64,000 bases of DNA from Hydrogenophaga borbori (lineage in GTDB: Bacteria > Pseudomonadota > Gammaproteobacteria > Burkholderiales > Burkholderiaceae_C). How positions within the stretch are numbered: position 1 is the first letter of the stretch; the number at the start of each line of letters is the position of its first letter. Shown here one piece after another: positions 34,412-43,245 of the stretch. The position numbers and the translations under genes were made by a program. The DNA lies in the NCBI RefSeq assembly GCF_003417535.1, contig NZ_QVLS01000002.1, positions 124,001-188,000 of the forward strand, in the 5' to 3' direction. The notes under the pieces were generated by a model. That model was not told the origin of the DNA, searched no databases, and saw nothing but the letters and a program-made list of their open reading frames with translations.

Positions 34412-37400
34412 TGCGGCAGCCGGGTGAGTTGGTACTGCTGGCGGCTCCAGGTCCTGGCGCATTCGGTGGCCGCCTGCAGGCCACCGTTGCTCGTGCCTGT
34501 GACGTTGGTGTTCCCGCCACGGCACCCGGTGTCGTCGTACGAGCTTTCGCCGTCCTGGGTGGCCACGTGCCGTTCGTACTGCTGCGCGGGGCTCATCCTG
34601 GCGTCGGGCGTGGTGTTGACCAGCGCATAGCCACGGGCGTAGCCACCGGCGGCGACGAAGACCATGGACACGCCGTTCGGCCGTCCGTCCTTGTCGGTAT
34701 CGAAGGCCGGTTTGCCCGCGCCGTCGAGCGCGTTGAGCACGTAGATGGCGTTGCCCGGCGCATCGCGGCCCGTGCAGCTCTCGTCCTCGCTGTTGCCCCG
34801 GTTGATCACCACCGAGCTGACCAGCACGCTGGAGCCGGCGTTGGCCACCTGCTCGATCACCCGTTCGCCCGCTCGCGTCATTTGGTCCTTGTCGCCCCAG
34901 CCGCCGAGCTGCAGCTTCCAACCCTTGTGACGCTGCCAGTCGATTCGGTTGCGGCTGATCGAGTAGTAGCTGTTGCTGTCCACGCTGGCCTTGAGCGCCT
35001 CGACCTTCTGCTCCAGGAGCTGACCGGGCGTCGCCGGCTGGAAGTTCGCCAGCTCCTTGCCATCGGTGCGCGAGGTCGGGTCCCAGATGCCGTAGATGGC
35101 CTCGCGCTGCGTGGTGTCGGTGGTGTCGCTGTCCTGGAGCAGGATGCCGGTGGCCAGCACCACGATCATTCCGCCCCTGGGGTGGGCCTGCCAGGCTGGT
35201 CCGGCGTAGATGGGGCGGTTGTTTTCGGTGGTGAACAGCGGTTGGCCGTAAGAGACCTTCCAATCGGCGGGTTGGCCGCGCAGATCGAAGCGCCACAAGT
35301 GCCCCATGGCATCGCCCGCGTAGGCGGCGACGATGCGCTTGCGCGCATCGCGCACCAGGGTGGCGCCACCCAGTCCACGGCCGGCGGAATAGGCCGCCGG
35401 CAGGGTGATCGTGCGCAGCACCTGGCCTGTCAGGGCGTTGAGCACGACCAGGCCGTGGCGGCTGCCGTCGGCTTGTCCGTTGTAGTGGCCGCTGTTGAGC
35501 ACCACCACCCAATCGCCCGAATCGGTCTGGCCACTGCGCGCGGGGTTGGTCATGTAGCCGGTGGCGAATGGCGTGTTGTCGCCGTCGTTGGCGGTGTCGA
35601 TGGCGTCGGGGCCGGTTTCCCAGAGGAAGCCGCCCTGGTCCATCTGGGCCTGGCCTTGCGCGTCGAGCCGGGGCCGCAGGGCATAGACCACGCGCTCGCC
35701 CCGGCCGCCGCTGCCCACCACCAGCGCGTTCCATGAACGGCCGTCGTACACATCGTGTGTGCTGAGTGGGCCGTCCAGTACGTAGCGGAAGCCGCTGTCG
35801 GGCTGGGCCTGGTCGAGCAGGCGGCGCAGGCTGCGCCGGGGCATGTAGGCCGCGATCTCCCGGCCGTTGGCGGCGTCGAGGGCGTGCACCACGCCGGCGT
35901 TGGTGGCCACGAACAGGGTGTCGGGGGGCAGGGCGATGCGGTCGCGGTAGGCCGCGTAGCGCTCCTTGCCGCTCACGGTGCTCTGGGCGTCTTCGTAGCC
36001 ATGGTGCTGCGACGCGCCGAGCAGCACCGGCGCGCTGTTGACGATGGCGCCGAGGGGCGAGGCGCGCAGGCGGTACGGCTGGTTCTTGAGGTCGACGACC
36101 GGATCCTTGCCGCGCAGGTAGTCGACGAAGCGCTCGTCGTCGGGGAGGTTGGCGGCCTGGTCGCCCGTGCGCAGGGCGCTGCGGATGCCGTTCGGCAGTC
36201 GGTCGAGGCGACCCTTCAGCTCGATGCCCAGCCCGTCGTCGCCGAGGCTGTAGAGCCGGCGGTCGGCGGGAGCGGGCGTCAGTTGCTGGGCCGACCAGTA
36301 GGTCTCGCTGGGGGGATTGAGTGCCTGGCCGTTGGCGTCCTGGTCGAGCGGCTGGGGCTTGCCGTTCTGATCGATCCGCTGGGCCGTGACGTTGCCCATG
36401 TTGTCGGTGGTGCGGTAGTCCACCTTGAACTTCAGGCGGCCGCCGAGCGGATTGGCCGCGGCCGGGGCGCTTCCCAGCGCGATGCCCGCGTCGTTGCCGC
36501 TGGCGTCGAGGATGTCCGAGAGGATGGCGTCGATGGTGGCGCGCACGCCAGCGGCGTCCTGCACGCTGAAACTGCGGCCGCCACCGGTGTAGCCCGATTG
36601 GATGAAGTCGTCGATGCGGTCGGATTCCGGGCGGGCGAATGCCCAGAATTTGTCGTTGTTGTTCCACGCGGTGGTGCGCAGATCGGCGCCCTTGGCGGGC
36701 CAATGGGGAGGCGTGGCGCCCTGGTACCCCTTCACCAGGTACTGGTTGCGGTAGGTGTTGATCTGCTGAAAGCTCAGGCCCGATGCGACGCCGCTGTCTC
36801 CCGAGGGGCGGATCAGGTAGCCGATGGCGTAGGTGGTGAGGTTCTGCCAGAACGCGGGCTGGAAGTCGCGGGTGGGCACGTTGTTCTGCAGTTGAGGCCG
36901 CAGGTCGGTATGCCAGTGGTACTGGGCGGCGAGATCGGCCAGCCCGCCCGTGGCGGAGCCGGGGTAGGGGATGTACCGTTGCCGGCCGCTGTTGATGCCC
37001 TCGGGCTGGTAGGCAAAGGTCTCGGCGGGGGCGTCGCCGGCGGTGCTGCGCGCGAAGCTCGGGCCTTGGGTGGCGTCCTGGTTGGGGGTGTCGGGCGGCG
37101 TGCCTCGCAGGTCGTCGTCGCTCCAGCCGCCGTCGGACAGCACCACCTGGTAGGCACGCCGGCAACCCAGCTCGGGGTTGGTGTCGTCGCTCACGCGGCT
37201 CGGGTCTCGCGCCCAAGGGTTTTCCTTGGCCCCGGCGCCCACACCGAGGTAGTTGGCCACGTCCTTGTAGGCCCGTTGCAAGGGGGTGCCGCCGTTGGCG
37301 TAGCTGCCATAGAGCCACTGGTAGAACTGATCGTTGGCCGAGCCCTTCGCCCAGGGGCGCACGCCCCGCAGCACCTGGGGCGTGTTGGTGTCCTTGCCCA

Positions 37401-38424
37401 GGTGCGGCAATGCGCCGGACACGGGAGCCATGTTGATGGGGCGGTAGCCGACGCGCGCGAGGCCGTCGGTGAGCTTGTCGCTCTGCAGGGCCTGGCCCAG
37501 GGCGGTTTTGATCGCCTCGATCCGCGTGCGGTAGTAGCGGTACCAGTTGATGATGTTGGTGACTTCCTCTTGGTGGCTGCAGCGCAGGTTGGAGGCCTGT
37601 TTGCATTCGGTGCGCCGGTGGTCGGCCGGCAAGACGATCGCGTCCGTGTCGTCGTAGCGGATGTCGACGGTGCGCAGTACCTTGTTGCAGGTCGTGCCGG
37701 ATGCCGTCGTCCTCAGCAGGCCATTGGGCGCGGAGGGGTCGCAGAGGACGTAGGTGAACGGCGGCGTATTGCCCTTGGGATCGGCGGCGCCATGGGCCTG
37801 ATTCACCGGGGCCCATTGACTCAGGCTCAGGGAGTAGAGCGGCGCCTGGTCCTTGGGCTCCTGCACCGCCGGGTAGTGGGGGAACTGGGCGCTGAAGATC
37901 AGAACCGGGCCGCCCCCGGCCGGGGCCGCCGGATCGGCGAAGACTTTGTACGAGAACTGCGCGGAGCGGGCGTTGGAGATGAACTGGATGCCGTCGTTGG
38001 CCTGCAGCGGGTCACCCTTGGCATCCACCCGTGGCCGATAGGTGATCCGAGGGTTGTAGTACATGGGGTTGACGTCGGGTGAGCGCTGCGCCTCGAACAT
38101 CGGCTGACCGTCGTCTCCGGCGGGCAGGCCGCGCCACCCTGGCCTGCTGACGTCGTACCCATCGGGATAGGGGATCGCCATCGACCCCGAGTTGTCCAGC
38201 GAGACCACGATGTTGGGTTTGGCGCCTGTGCTGCTGACCAGCAGCGGGCGCTGGCTGGGCTGGGCCTGGGCACCCACCGTGCCCAGCCCGGCGGCGGTGC
38301 CGATGGCGCACAGCAGCCAGCCCGGCAGATGCGCTGCCGCGCGTGGGGCGCGTGGCGGACGGGCGATGGGCGCCGGGCCAGGCGCGGGATGGGGCAGGGG
38401 TCGGGAGCAGGGCGAGCGCGACAT
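34408..38424 (-). CDS. pilY1: Type IV pilus tip adhesin/assembly protein PilY1
   Basis: 1338 aa from ATG 38424 (MSRSPCSRP); an upstream ATG at 38466 would add 14 residues. A signal-like hydrophobic stretch (HLPGWLLCAIGTAAGLGTVGAQAQ) precedes IVVSLDNSGSM, a MIDAS-type DxSxS site of the von Willebrand A domain. The C-terminal half is the beta-propeller of PilY1 (DTLFVATNAGVVHALDAANG, then AYAGDAMGHLWRFDL), with a calcium-loop-like FDTDKDGRPNG. It is first in the operon pilY1-fimT-pilV-pilW-pilX-pilE and should set pilus biogenesis and surface sensing. Confidence 0.95.
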   Translation of the reverse strand: MSRSPCSRPLPHPAPGPAPIARPPRAPRAAAHLPGWLLCAIGTAAGLGTVGAQAQPSQRPLLVSSTGAKPNIVVSLDNSGSMAIPYPDGYDVSRPGWRGLPAGDDGQPMFEAQRSPDVNPMYYNPRITYRPRVDAKGDPLQANDGIQFISNARSAQFSYKVFADPAAPAGGGPVLIFSAQFPHYPAVQEPKDQAPLYSLSLSQWAPVNQAHGAADPKGNTPPFTYVLCDPSAPNGLLRTTASGTTCNKVLRTVDIRYDDTDAIVLPADHRRTECKQASNLRCSHQEEVTNIINWYRYYRTRIEAIKTALGQALQSDKLTDGLARVGYRPINMAPVSGALPHLGKDTNTPQVLRGVRPWAKGSANDQFYQWLYGSYANGGTPLQRAYKDVANYLGVGAGAKENPWARDPSRVSDDTNPELGCRRAYQVVLSDGGWSDDDLRGTPPDTPNQDATQGPSFARSTAGDAPAETFAYQPEGINSGRQRYIPYPGSATGGLADLAAQYHWHTDLRPQLQNNVPTRDFQPAFWQNLTTYAIGYLIRPSGDSGVASGLSFQQINTYRNQYLVKGYQGATPPHWPAKGADLRTTAWNNNDKFWAFARPESDRIDDFIQSGYTGGGRSFSVQDAAGVRATIDAILSDILDASGNDAGIALGSAPAAANPLGGRLKFKVDYRTTDNMGNVTAQRIDQNGKPQPLDQDANGQALNPPSETYWSAQQLTPAPADRRLYSLGDDGLGIELKGRLDRLPNGIRSALRTGDQAANLPDDERFVDYLRGKDPVVDLKNQPYRLRASPLGAIVNSAPVLLGASQHHGYEDAQSTVSGKERYAAYRDRIALPPDTLFVATNAGVVHALDAANGREIAAYMPRRSLRRLLDQAQPDSGFRYVLDGPLSTHDVYDGRSWNALVVGSGGRGERVVYALRPRLDAQGQAQMDQGGFLWETGPDAIDTANDGDNTPFATGYMTNPARSGQTDSGDWVVVLNSGHYNGQADGSRHGLVVLNALTGQVLRTITLPAAYSAGRGLGGATLVRDARKRIVAAYAGDAMGHLWRFDLRGQPADWKVSYGQPLFTTENNRPIYAGPAWQAHPRGGMIVVLATGILLQDSDTTDTTQREAIYGIWDPTSRTDGKELANFQPATPGQLLEQKVEALKASVDSNSYYSISRNRIDWQRHKGWKLQLGGWGDKDQMTRAGERVIEQVANAGSSVLVSSVVINRGNSEDESCTGRDAPGNAIYVLNALDGAGKPAFDTDKDGRPNGVSMVFVAAGGYARGYALVNTTPDARMSPAQQYERHVATQDGESSYDDTGCRGGNTNVTGTSNGGLQAATECARTWSRQQYQLTRLPQ

Positions 38425-38503
38425 GGCCCGCGATGGTTCAGCCTGTGCGCCAGGCCCGCCGGGCATCAGCCGATGGGCTGCGCGGCCAAACGGATGTGGA
38501 ACT

Positions 38504-38518
38504 AAGTGCTACTCACTT
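38504..38518. promoter_or_regulatory. Small inverted repeat upstream of pilY1
   Basis: AAGTG-CTACT-CACTT, a 5-bp inverted repeat, sits in a locally AT-richer patch between ribD and pilY1, about 80 bp upstream of the chosen pilY1 start. It could be an operator; no convincing -35/-10 pair was found next to it. Confidence 0.25.
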
Positions 38519-38555
38519 TGCGGTAGTTCGGCCGCCAGCGGTCGCGCTTGGATGA

Positions 38556-39695
38556 TCAGCGGTCCATGAGGAATGCGTCCCGGCCTTCGAGCCGGGCGCG
38601 CAGTCGCAGGTCGATGCCCACCGGCAGGGTGTCCAGCCAGCGCAGGGCCACGCCGTCGGCCAAACGTTCCAGCGGACCGAAGGGCGCCATGCCCGCTCCC
38701 TGGCCGAGCAGGCGGGGCGCCAGATAGACCAGCAGCTCGTCCACCCAGCCCTCGCGCAGCAGGGACGCGTTGAGCTTGGCCCCGGCCTCGACGTGCAGCT
38801 CGTTCACCTCGCGCCGGCCCAGCTCTTGAAGCGCGCCGCCCAGGTCGACCTTGCCGTTCGCGCCGGGCATCGGGAGGGTGTCGGCGCCGCGTTCCCGCAG
38901 CGCCGCGGCCCGGGCCGCCGCAGGGTCGGCGTGGAAGAACCACCGCTGGCGCGGCAGGCCGCCGTGCGGCGGCTCGAACAGCCGCGCCGTGGGCGGGGTG
39001 TCCAGGCGGCTGTCGATCACGGCCAGGTGCGGTTGGCGCAGCAGGCCCGGCAAGCGCGCGTCCAGGCGGGGGTTGTCTTCGAGCACCGTGCCCGCACCCG
39101 TCAGCACGGCACAGGCCCGGGCGCGCCAGCGGTGGCCGTCTTCGCGGGCGGCTTCGCCGGTGATCCACTGGCTCTGTCCGTTGGGCAGGGCCGTGATGCC
39201 ATCGAGCGAGGCGGCCATCTTCATGCGCACCCATGGCCGCCCGCGCACCATGCGGCTGAAGAAGCCGATGTTGAGTTCGCGGCTGCCCCTGGCGATGGGG
39301 TGGTCGCCGGGCAGAAGCTCGACCGCGAGGCCGGCGGCGCGCAGCCGCTGCAGGCCTTGGCCGGCCACGCGGGGGTTGGGGTCGGTGGTGGCCACCACCA
39401 CGCGCGCCACCTGGGCCGCGATCAGCGCGTCGCAGCAGGGCGGGGTGCGCCCGTGGTGGGAGCAGGGCTCCAGCGTGACGTAGGCGGTGGCGCCGGCCGT
39501 GCTCTCGCCGCGCGCCTGGGCGTCGCGCAGGGCCATGACCTCGGCGTGCGGTCCGCCGGCCTGTTGGGTGTGGCCCGAGCCGATCTCGCGACCGTCCGGC
39601 GCGACCAGCACGCAGCCGACGCGGGGGTTGGGGTTCGACAGGCAGAGGGCGCGTTCGGCCCGTTCGAGCGCCGCCGCCAGGGGTCCGGTGCTCAC
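38556..39695 (-). CDS. ribD: Bifunctional pyrimidine deaminase/reductase RibD
   Basis: 379 aa. The N-terminal deaminase has PHAEVMAL and the zinc ligands of EPCSHHGRTPPCCDAL. The C-terminal reductase domain starts near GRPWVRMKMAASLDG and contains NELHVEAGAKLNASLL. It performs the second and third steps of riboflavin synthesis. It lies 43 bp after nrdR. In this genome it is separated from ribE by the whole pilus operon. Confidence 0.97.
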   Translation of the reverse strand: MSTGPLAAALERAERALCLSNPNPRVGCVLVAPDGREIGSGHTQQAGGPHAEVMALRDAQARGESTAGATAYVTLEPCSHHGRTPPCCDALIAAQVARVVVATTDPNPRVAGQGLQRLRAAGLAVELLPGDHPIARGSRELNIGFFSRMVRGRPWVRMKMAASLDGITALPNGQSQWITGEAAREDGHRWRARACAVLTGAGTVLEDNPRLDARLPGLLRQPHLAVIDSRLDTPPTARLFEPPHGGLPRQRWFFHADPAAARAAALRERGADTLPMPGANGKVDLGGALQELGRREVNELHVEAGAKLNASLLREGWVDELLVYLAPRLLGQGAGMAPFGPLERLADGVALRWLDTLPVGIDLRLRARLEGRDAFLMDR

Positions 39696-39738
39696 CTCGC
39701 GGCTCCCACGCGGGCGCGGGCCGCGGACCGGGGGGCCA

Positions 39739-40188
39739 TCAGCGCTTCACCTCATCCACCAGCGCCCGGAACTCGTCGATGTCCTCGAAGCTGCGGTAAA
39801 CGCTGGCGAAGCGGATGTAGGCGACCTTGTCGAGCTTCTTGAGCTCGCGCATCACCATCTCGCCGATGCGGTTGGCCGCAATCTCGCGCACGCCCAGGTT
39901 GAGCAGCTTTTCCTCGATGCGCTCGATCGCGGCATCGACCTGCTCGGTGCTCACCGGGCGCTTGCGCAGGGCCAGCGCGAAGGAGGCGCGCAGCTTGTCG
40001 GGTACGTACTCGACGCGGCGGCCGTCCTTCTTGACCACCATCGGAAAGCTGACGTCGGGCCGCTCGTAGGTGGTGAAGCGCTTCTCGCAGTGGCCGCAGC
40101 GGCGGCGGCGGCGGATGAAGTCGGCGTCTTCCGAGACCCGCGTCTCGACCACCTGGGTCTCGAGATGGCCGCAGAAGGGGCACCGCAT
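39739..40188 (-). CDS. nrdR: Transcriptional repressor NrdR
   Basis: 149 aa. The zinc ribbon [17 protein letters not shown] ... [15 protein letters not shown] precedes an ATP-cone ([23 protein letters not shown]). It senses ATP/dATP and represses ribonucleotide reductase genes. It sits 16 bp downstream of glyA, the conserved glyA-nrdR-ribD order. Confidence 0.98.
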   Translation of the reverse strand: MRCPFCGHLETQVVETRVSEDADFIRRRRRCGHCEKRFTTYERPDVSFPMVVKKDGRRVEYVPDKLRASFALALRKRPVSTEQVDAAIERIEEKLLNLGVREIAANRIGEMVMRELKKLDKVAYIRFASVYRSFEDIDEFRALVDEVKR

Positions 40189-40204
40189 CGCCGCCGCTCC
40201 GGGT

Positions 40205-41446
40205 TCAGCGGTAGACCGGGAAACGCGCGGTCAGCGCGTTGACCTTCTCGCGCACCGCGGCGATGTTGGCCGGGTCGCGGTTGTCGAGCACGTCGGCCAC
40301 CAGGTTGGCGGTCAGGCGCGCTTCCTCGTCCTTGAAGCCGCGCGTGGTCATGGCCGGGGTGCCGATGCGCACGCCGCTGGTCACCATCGGCTTCTCGGGG
40401 TCGTTCGGGATGGCGTTCTTGTTGATCGTCATGTGCGCCTGGCCCAGCACCGCCTCGGCTTCCTTGCCGGTGATGCCCTTGGCGCGCAGGTCGACCAGCA
40501 TGACGTGGCTTTCGGTGCGGCCGCTCACGATGCGCAGGCCGCGCTGGGTGAGCGTCTCGGCCACGATCTGGGCGTTCTTCAGCACCTGTTGCTGGTAGGC
40601 CTTGAACTCGGGCGAGAGCGCCTCCTTGAAGGCCACCGCCTTGGCGGCGATCACGTGCATCAGCGGACCACCCTGCAGGCCGGGGAAGATGGCGCTGTTG
40701 ATGGCTTTCTCGTGCTCGGCCTTCATGAGGATGAAGCCGCCGCGCGGGCCGCGCAGGCTCTTGTGGGTGGTGGAGGTCACCACGTCGGCGTGCGGCACCG
40801 GGTTGGGGTAGACGCCGGCGGCGATCAGGCCGGCGTAGTGCGCCATGTCGACCATGAAGAGCGCGCCCACGTCCTTGGCCACCTTGGCGAAGCGCGCGAA
40901 GTCGATGCGCAGGCTGTAGGCCGAGGCGCCGGCGATGATGAGCTTGGGCTTGGTCTCGTGGGCCTTGCGCTCCATGGCGTCGTAGTCGATCTCTTCCTTC
41001 TCGTTGAGACCGTAGGAGACCACGTTGAACCACTTGCCGCTCATGTTGAGCGCCATGCCGTGGGTGAGGTGGCCGCCTTCGGCCAGGCTCATGCCCATGA
41101 TGGTGTCGCCGGGCTTGAGGAAGGCCAGGAACACGCCTTCGTTGGCCGAGGCGCCGCAGTGCGGCTGCACGTTGGCGGCTTCGGCGTCGAAGAGCTGCTT
41201 GATGCGGTCGATGGCCAGCTGCTCGGCCACGTCGACGTACTCGCAGCCGCCGTAGTAGCGGCGGCCGGGGTAGCCCTCGGCGTACTTGTTGGTGAGCTGG
41301 GTGCCCTGCGCGGCCATCACGGCCGGGCTGGCGTAGTTCTCGCTCGCGATGAGCTCGATGTGGTGTTCCTGGCGGGCGTTTTCGGCCTGGATGGCGGCAA
41401 ACAGCTCGGGGTCGGTCTGTTCGATGAGGATGCGGCGGTCGTACAT
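40205..41446 (-). CDS. glyA: Serine hydroxymethyltransferase
   Basis: 413 aa from ATG 41446 ([16 protein letters not shown]). PLP enzyme interconverting serine and glycine with tetrahydrofolate. Signatures include [19 protein letters not shown], the Schiff-base lysine in [16 protein letters not shown], and [16 protein letters not shown]. Full length. First gene of the glyA-nrdR-ribD group. Confidence 0.98.
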   Translation of the reverse strand: MYDRRILIEQTDPELFAAIQAENARQEHHIELIASENYASPAVMAAQGTQLTNKYAEGYPGRRYYGGCEYVDVAEQLAIDRIKQLFDAEAANVQPHCGASANEGVFLAFLKPGDTIMGMSLAEGGHLTHGMALNMSGKWFNVVSYGLNEKEEIDYDAMERKAHETKPKLIIAGASAYSLRIDFARFAKVAKDVGALFMVDMAHYAGLIAAGVYPNPVPHADVVTSTTHKSLRGPRGGFILMKAEHEKAINSAIFPGLQGGPLMHVIAAKAVAFKEALSPEFKAYQQQVLKNAQIVAETLTQRGLRIVSGRTESHVMLVDLRAKGITGKEAEAVLGQAHMTINKNAIPNDPEKPMVTSGVRIGTPAMTTRGFKDEEARLTANLVADVLDNRDPANIAAVREKVNALTARFPVYR

Positions 41447-41693
41447 GGCAGTCCTGAATGACGAGGAACCTTGCGCGTGACAAGGGCTGCCCAGGCGAAC
41501 GGCTGAACGCCCGGCCTGGCGGCGCGGGCGGTGCGCTTCCCAGTGGTTGTCCCGGTGGTCGCCCTGAACAGGGGGCCGGGTGTCCACGTCAGCGGCCGAT
41601 CCCCTCAAGGGGTGGCCGCCTATCGCCAGTCGCGCACCGCGCTAGTTTAGCCCAGCGGGATGCGGATCCCGCCGGCCGCGCGGGCGGGTGGCT
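41447..41693 (-). promoter_or_regulatory. glyA leader/upstream region with two hairpins and a possible -10
   Basis: On the minus strand, a GCGGGAT-CCGC-ATCCCGC hairpin (41655-41672) lies just past the transglycosylase stop and may end that transcript. A TAAACT -10-like hexamer (41644-41649) follows, with no good -35. In the presumed glyA 5' UTR a second strong stem GCGGCC-CCCC-TCAA-GGGG-GGCCGC (41592-41619, small bulges) occurs. I could not match any known riboswitch to it. Confidence 0.4.
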
Positions 41694-42572
41694 TCAGGAT
41701 GGAATGGCCGTGGACGGGGGCGCCACCGTGGGCCGGACCTCGGCCTCGACCTCGTTGCTCGGCGCCGGCGCATTGACGGGGATGGCGCGCGCCGGCGGCG
41801 GCGCGTCGAAGTGCTTGAGCGGCTTGCCCTGGGCCACGCGCTGGATGCGCAGGTGCTCGGCCATCACGCGGTTGATGTACCAACTGCCGTCGGTGGTGAC
41901 CGCGCCCACGTACAGGCGCAGGCCTCCCTCCAGGGAGCCGGCGCGCTTGACCGCGTCGCTCAGCACGCGCGCGCCCACGCGCAGGTTGGACAGCGGGTCG
42001 AAGGCCGCCAGCTCGCCGCCGAAGTCCTCGTACTTGTCGGTGTGCACGCGCGTGAGCACCTGCATCAGGCCCTGGGCGCCCACGGGGCTCTGGGCGAAGG
42101 GGTTGAAGCGCGACTCGATGGCCATCACGGCCAGCAGCAGCGTCGGGTCCAGGCGGCTGCGCTCGCCGATCAGGTAGGCCTCGGCCACCAGGGCGCCCAC
42201 GGGCTCGGGCGCCACGCGGTACTTGCGGCTGAGCCACTGCGTCACTTTGGCCTGCTGCTCGGTCAGGTCGCGCAGGTTGGCCACGGTCACGCGGTCGATG
42301 GCGGTGGGTTCCACCTCGACGTCGCGCTCGACCATCTGCTGCGCTTCCTGGCGCTGCAGCAGCCAGCTCAGCAGCCGCTCCTCGGCGCTGGCGCGCAGGT
42401 CGGCGCGCATGCCGAAGACGAGCAGGGCCACCGCGGCCACCGTGCCGAGCAGCGCCAGGCTGTTCTGCGTGGTGTGGATGAACCCCTGGTACACGTCGGA
42501 GGCGGCGTGGTTCAGGGACGATGCCAGGGCACGTGTCGTGCTCTTCTGCGGCGTCGGCGAGTGGGTCCTCAT
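41694..42572 (-). CDS. Membrane-anchored lytic transglycosylase (SLT domain)
   Basis: 292 aa from ATG 42572, preceded by AAGGAG at a good distance. One N-terminal membrane helix (LALLGTVAAVALLVFGM, about residues 39-55) anchors the protein. The SLT domain follows, with the catalytic Glu in LLAVMAIESRFNPFAQSPVGAQGLMQV, then DPLSNLRVGARVLSDAV and GGLRLYVGA. The C-terminus is a Pro/Ala-rich tail. It should cleave peptidoglycan glycan strands in the periplasm. It has its own promoter about 215 bp upstream. Confidence 0.93.
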   Translation of the reverse strand: MRTHSPTPQKSTTRALASSLNHAASDVYQGFIHTTQNSLALLGTVAAVALLVFGMRADLRASAEERLLSWLLQRQEAQQMVERDVEVEPTAIDRVTVANLRDLTEQQAKVTQWLSRKYRVAPEPVGALVAEAYLIGERSRLDPTLLLAVMAIESRFNPFAQSPVGAQGLMQVLTRVHTDKYEDFGGELAAFDPLSNLRVGARVLSDAVKRAGSLEGGLRLYVGAVTTDGSWYINRVMAEHLRIQRVAQGKPLKHFDAPPPARAIPVNAPAPSNEVEAEVRPTVAPPSTAIPS

Positions 42573-42786
42573 GGGTCGCTCCTTGCAGGTCGCCCGCGGC
42601 GTTCGTGGGAACGGCGCGGGCGGTCGTTGGGGGGGCTCTCGGTGGAGGGCCGCAGGGGGCCGCTTCCAACGAGTGGGCCTGCCGTGCAGGCCCGGGTTTA
42701 CCCTCGCGTGGGCAAAAGTCGGCGGATGGTAGGGAGGCGTTAATAGCCAGTCAATGGTTTTGAACGCTGTTTGAAGAATAATTAGT

Positions 42787-42814
42787 AATATAAAATCGTC
42801 GGCCGACGTGCCAA
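42787..42814 (-). promoter_or_regulatory. Sigma70-type promoter with an internal palindrome, for the transglycosylase gene
   Basis: Minus strand: -35 TTGGCA (42809-42814), 16-bp spacer, -10 TATATT (42787-42792). A perfect 12-bp palindrome CGTCGGCCGACG (42797-42808) fills most of the spacer, an ideal repressor or MerR-type activator site. The expected transcript start near 42780 would leave a 5' UTR of about 208 nt. Confidence 0.6.
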
Positions 42815-43022
42815 AGTGGACAAACGCAGCGCCGCCGCCAATGGCCACGCGGGTTTGCGCGCGATGACAGGCGTATGACCGCTGGTCGGCCGATACCCAC
42901 CTTTCATGGGGCAAAACGGGGTTTTGGGGGGCCGGAATGGGTTGCCGGGCCACGATTGAAAAGTTCCATGGTCGGGCGACGCGTGAGCCTTGATTCGACC
43001 GGTGGCGCGGCGTACGCTTCAT
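42815..43022. other. Intergenic region with no gene seen
   Basis: Between the transglycosylase promoter and the putative ncRNA. I see no supportable coding frame. A plus-strand -35-like TTGATT (42990-42995) and -10-like TACGCT (43013-43018), spaced 17 bp, are the only regulatory candidates. Confidence 0.4.
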
Positions 43023-43201
43023 CGGTCGGTCGCAGACCGGCACAGCCGACCCGGTGGAGTTCCACCGAACGGCCCCCTTGGGAGCAATCTCTTGCTCCCC
43101 GGCTGGCGGGACATCACCCTCCCACCACCCAACCGACGGCAAGTGCTTCATTGCCCGCCGTCAACCCCGGCGGGTTTTTCCCGCCGGGGTTTCTTGTTTT
43201 T
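43023..43201 (+). ncRNA. Putative structured non-coding RNA or terminated leader, about 180 nt
   Basis: A series of stem-loops on the plus strand: CGGTC/GACCG (43023-43039), CGGTGG-AGTT-CCACCG (43052-43067), GGGAGCAA-TCTC-TTGCTCCC (43080-43099), and GGCAA/TTGCC within a GACGGC/GCCGTC frame (about 43135-43162). A 12-bp intrinsic terminator closes it. A plausible promoter (TTGATT-N17-TACGCT) ends five to seven bases upstream. The neighbouring upstream gene is on the other strand, so the terminator has no gene of its own to end. No known family recognised; it could also be an attenuator for the DUF748 gene at 43246. Confidence 0.5.
43163..43201 (+). terminator. Strong intrinsic terminator
   Basis: Perfect 12-bp stem AACCCCGGCGGG / CCCGCCGGGGTT with a five-T loop, followed by TCTTGTTTTT. 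The T-run is on the plus strand only, so it acts on plus-strand transcription. Confidence 0.85.
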
Positions 43202-43245
43202 GGGGCCGTCATGCGGCGGGGCCTTGGCTTGCGCGACACTCGCGC

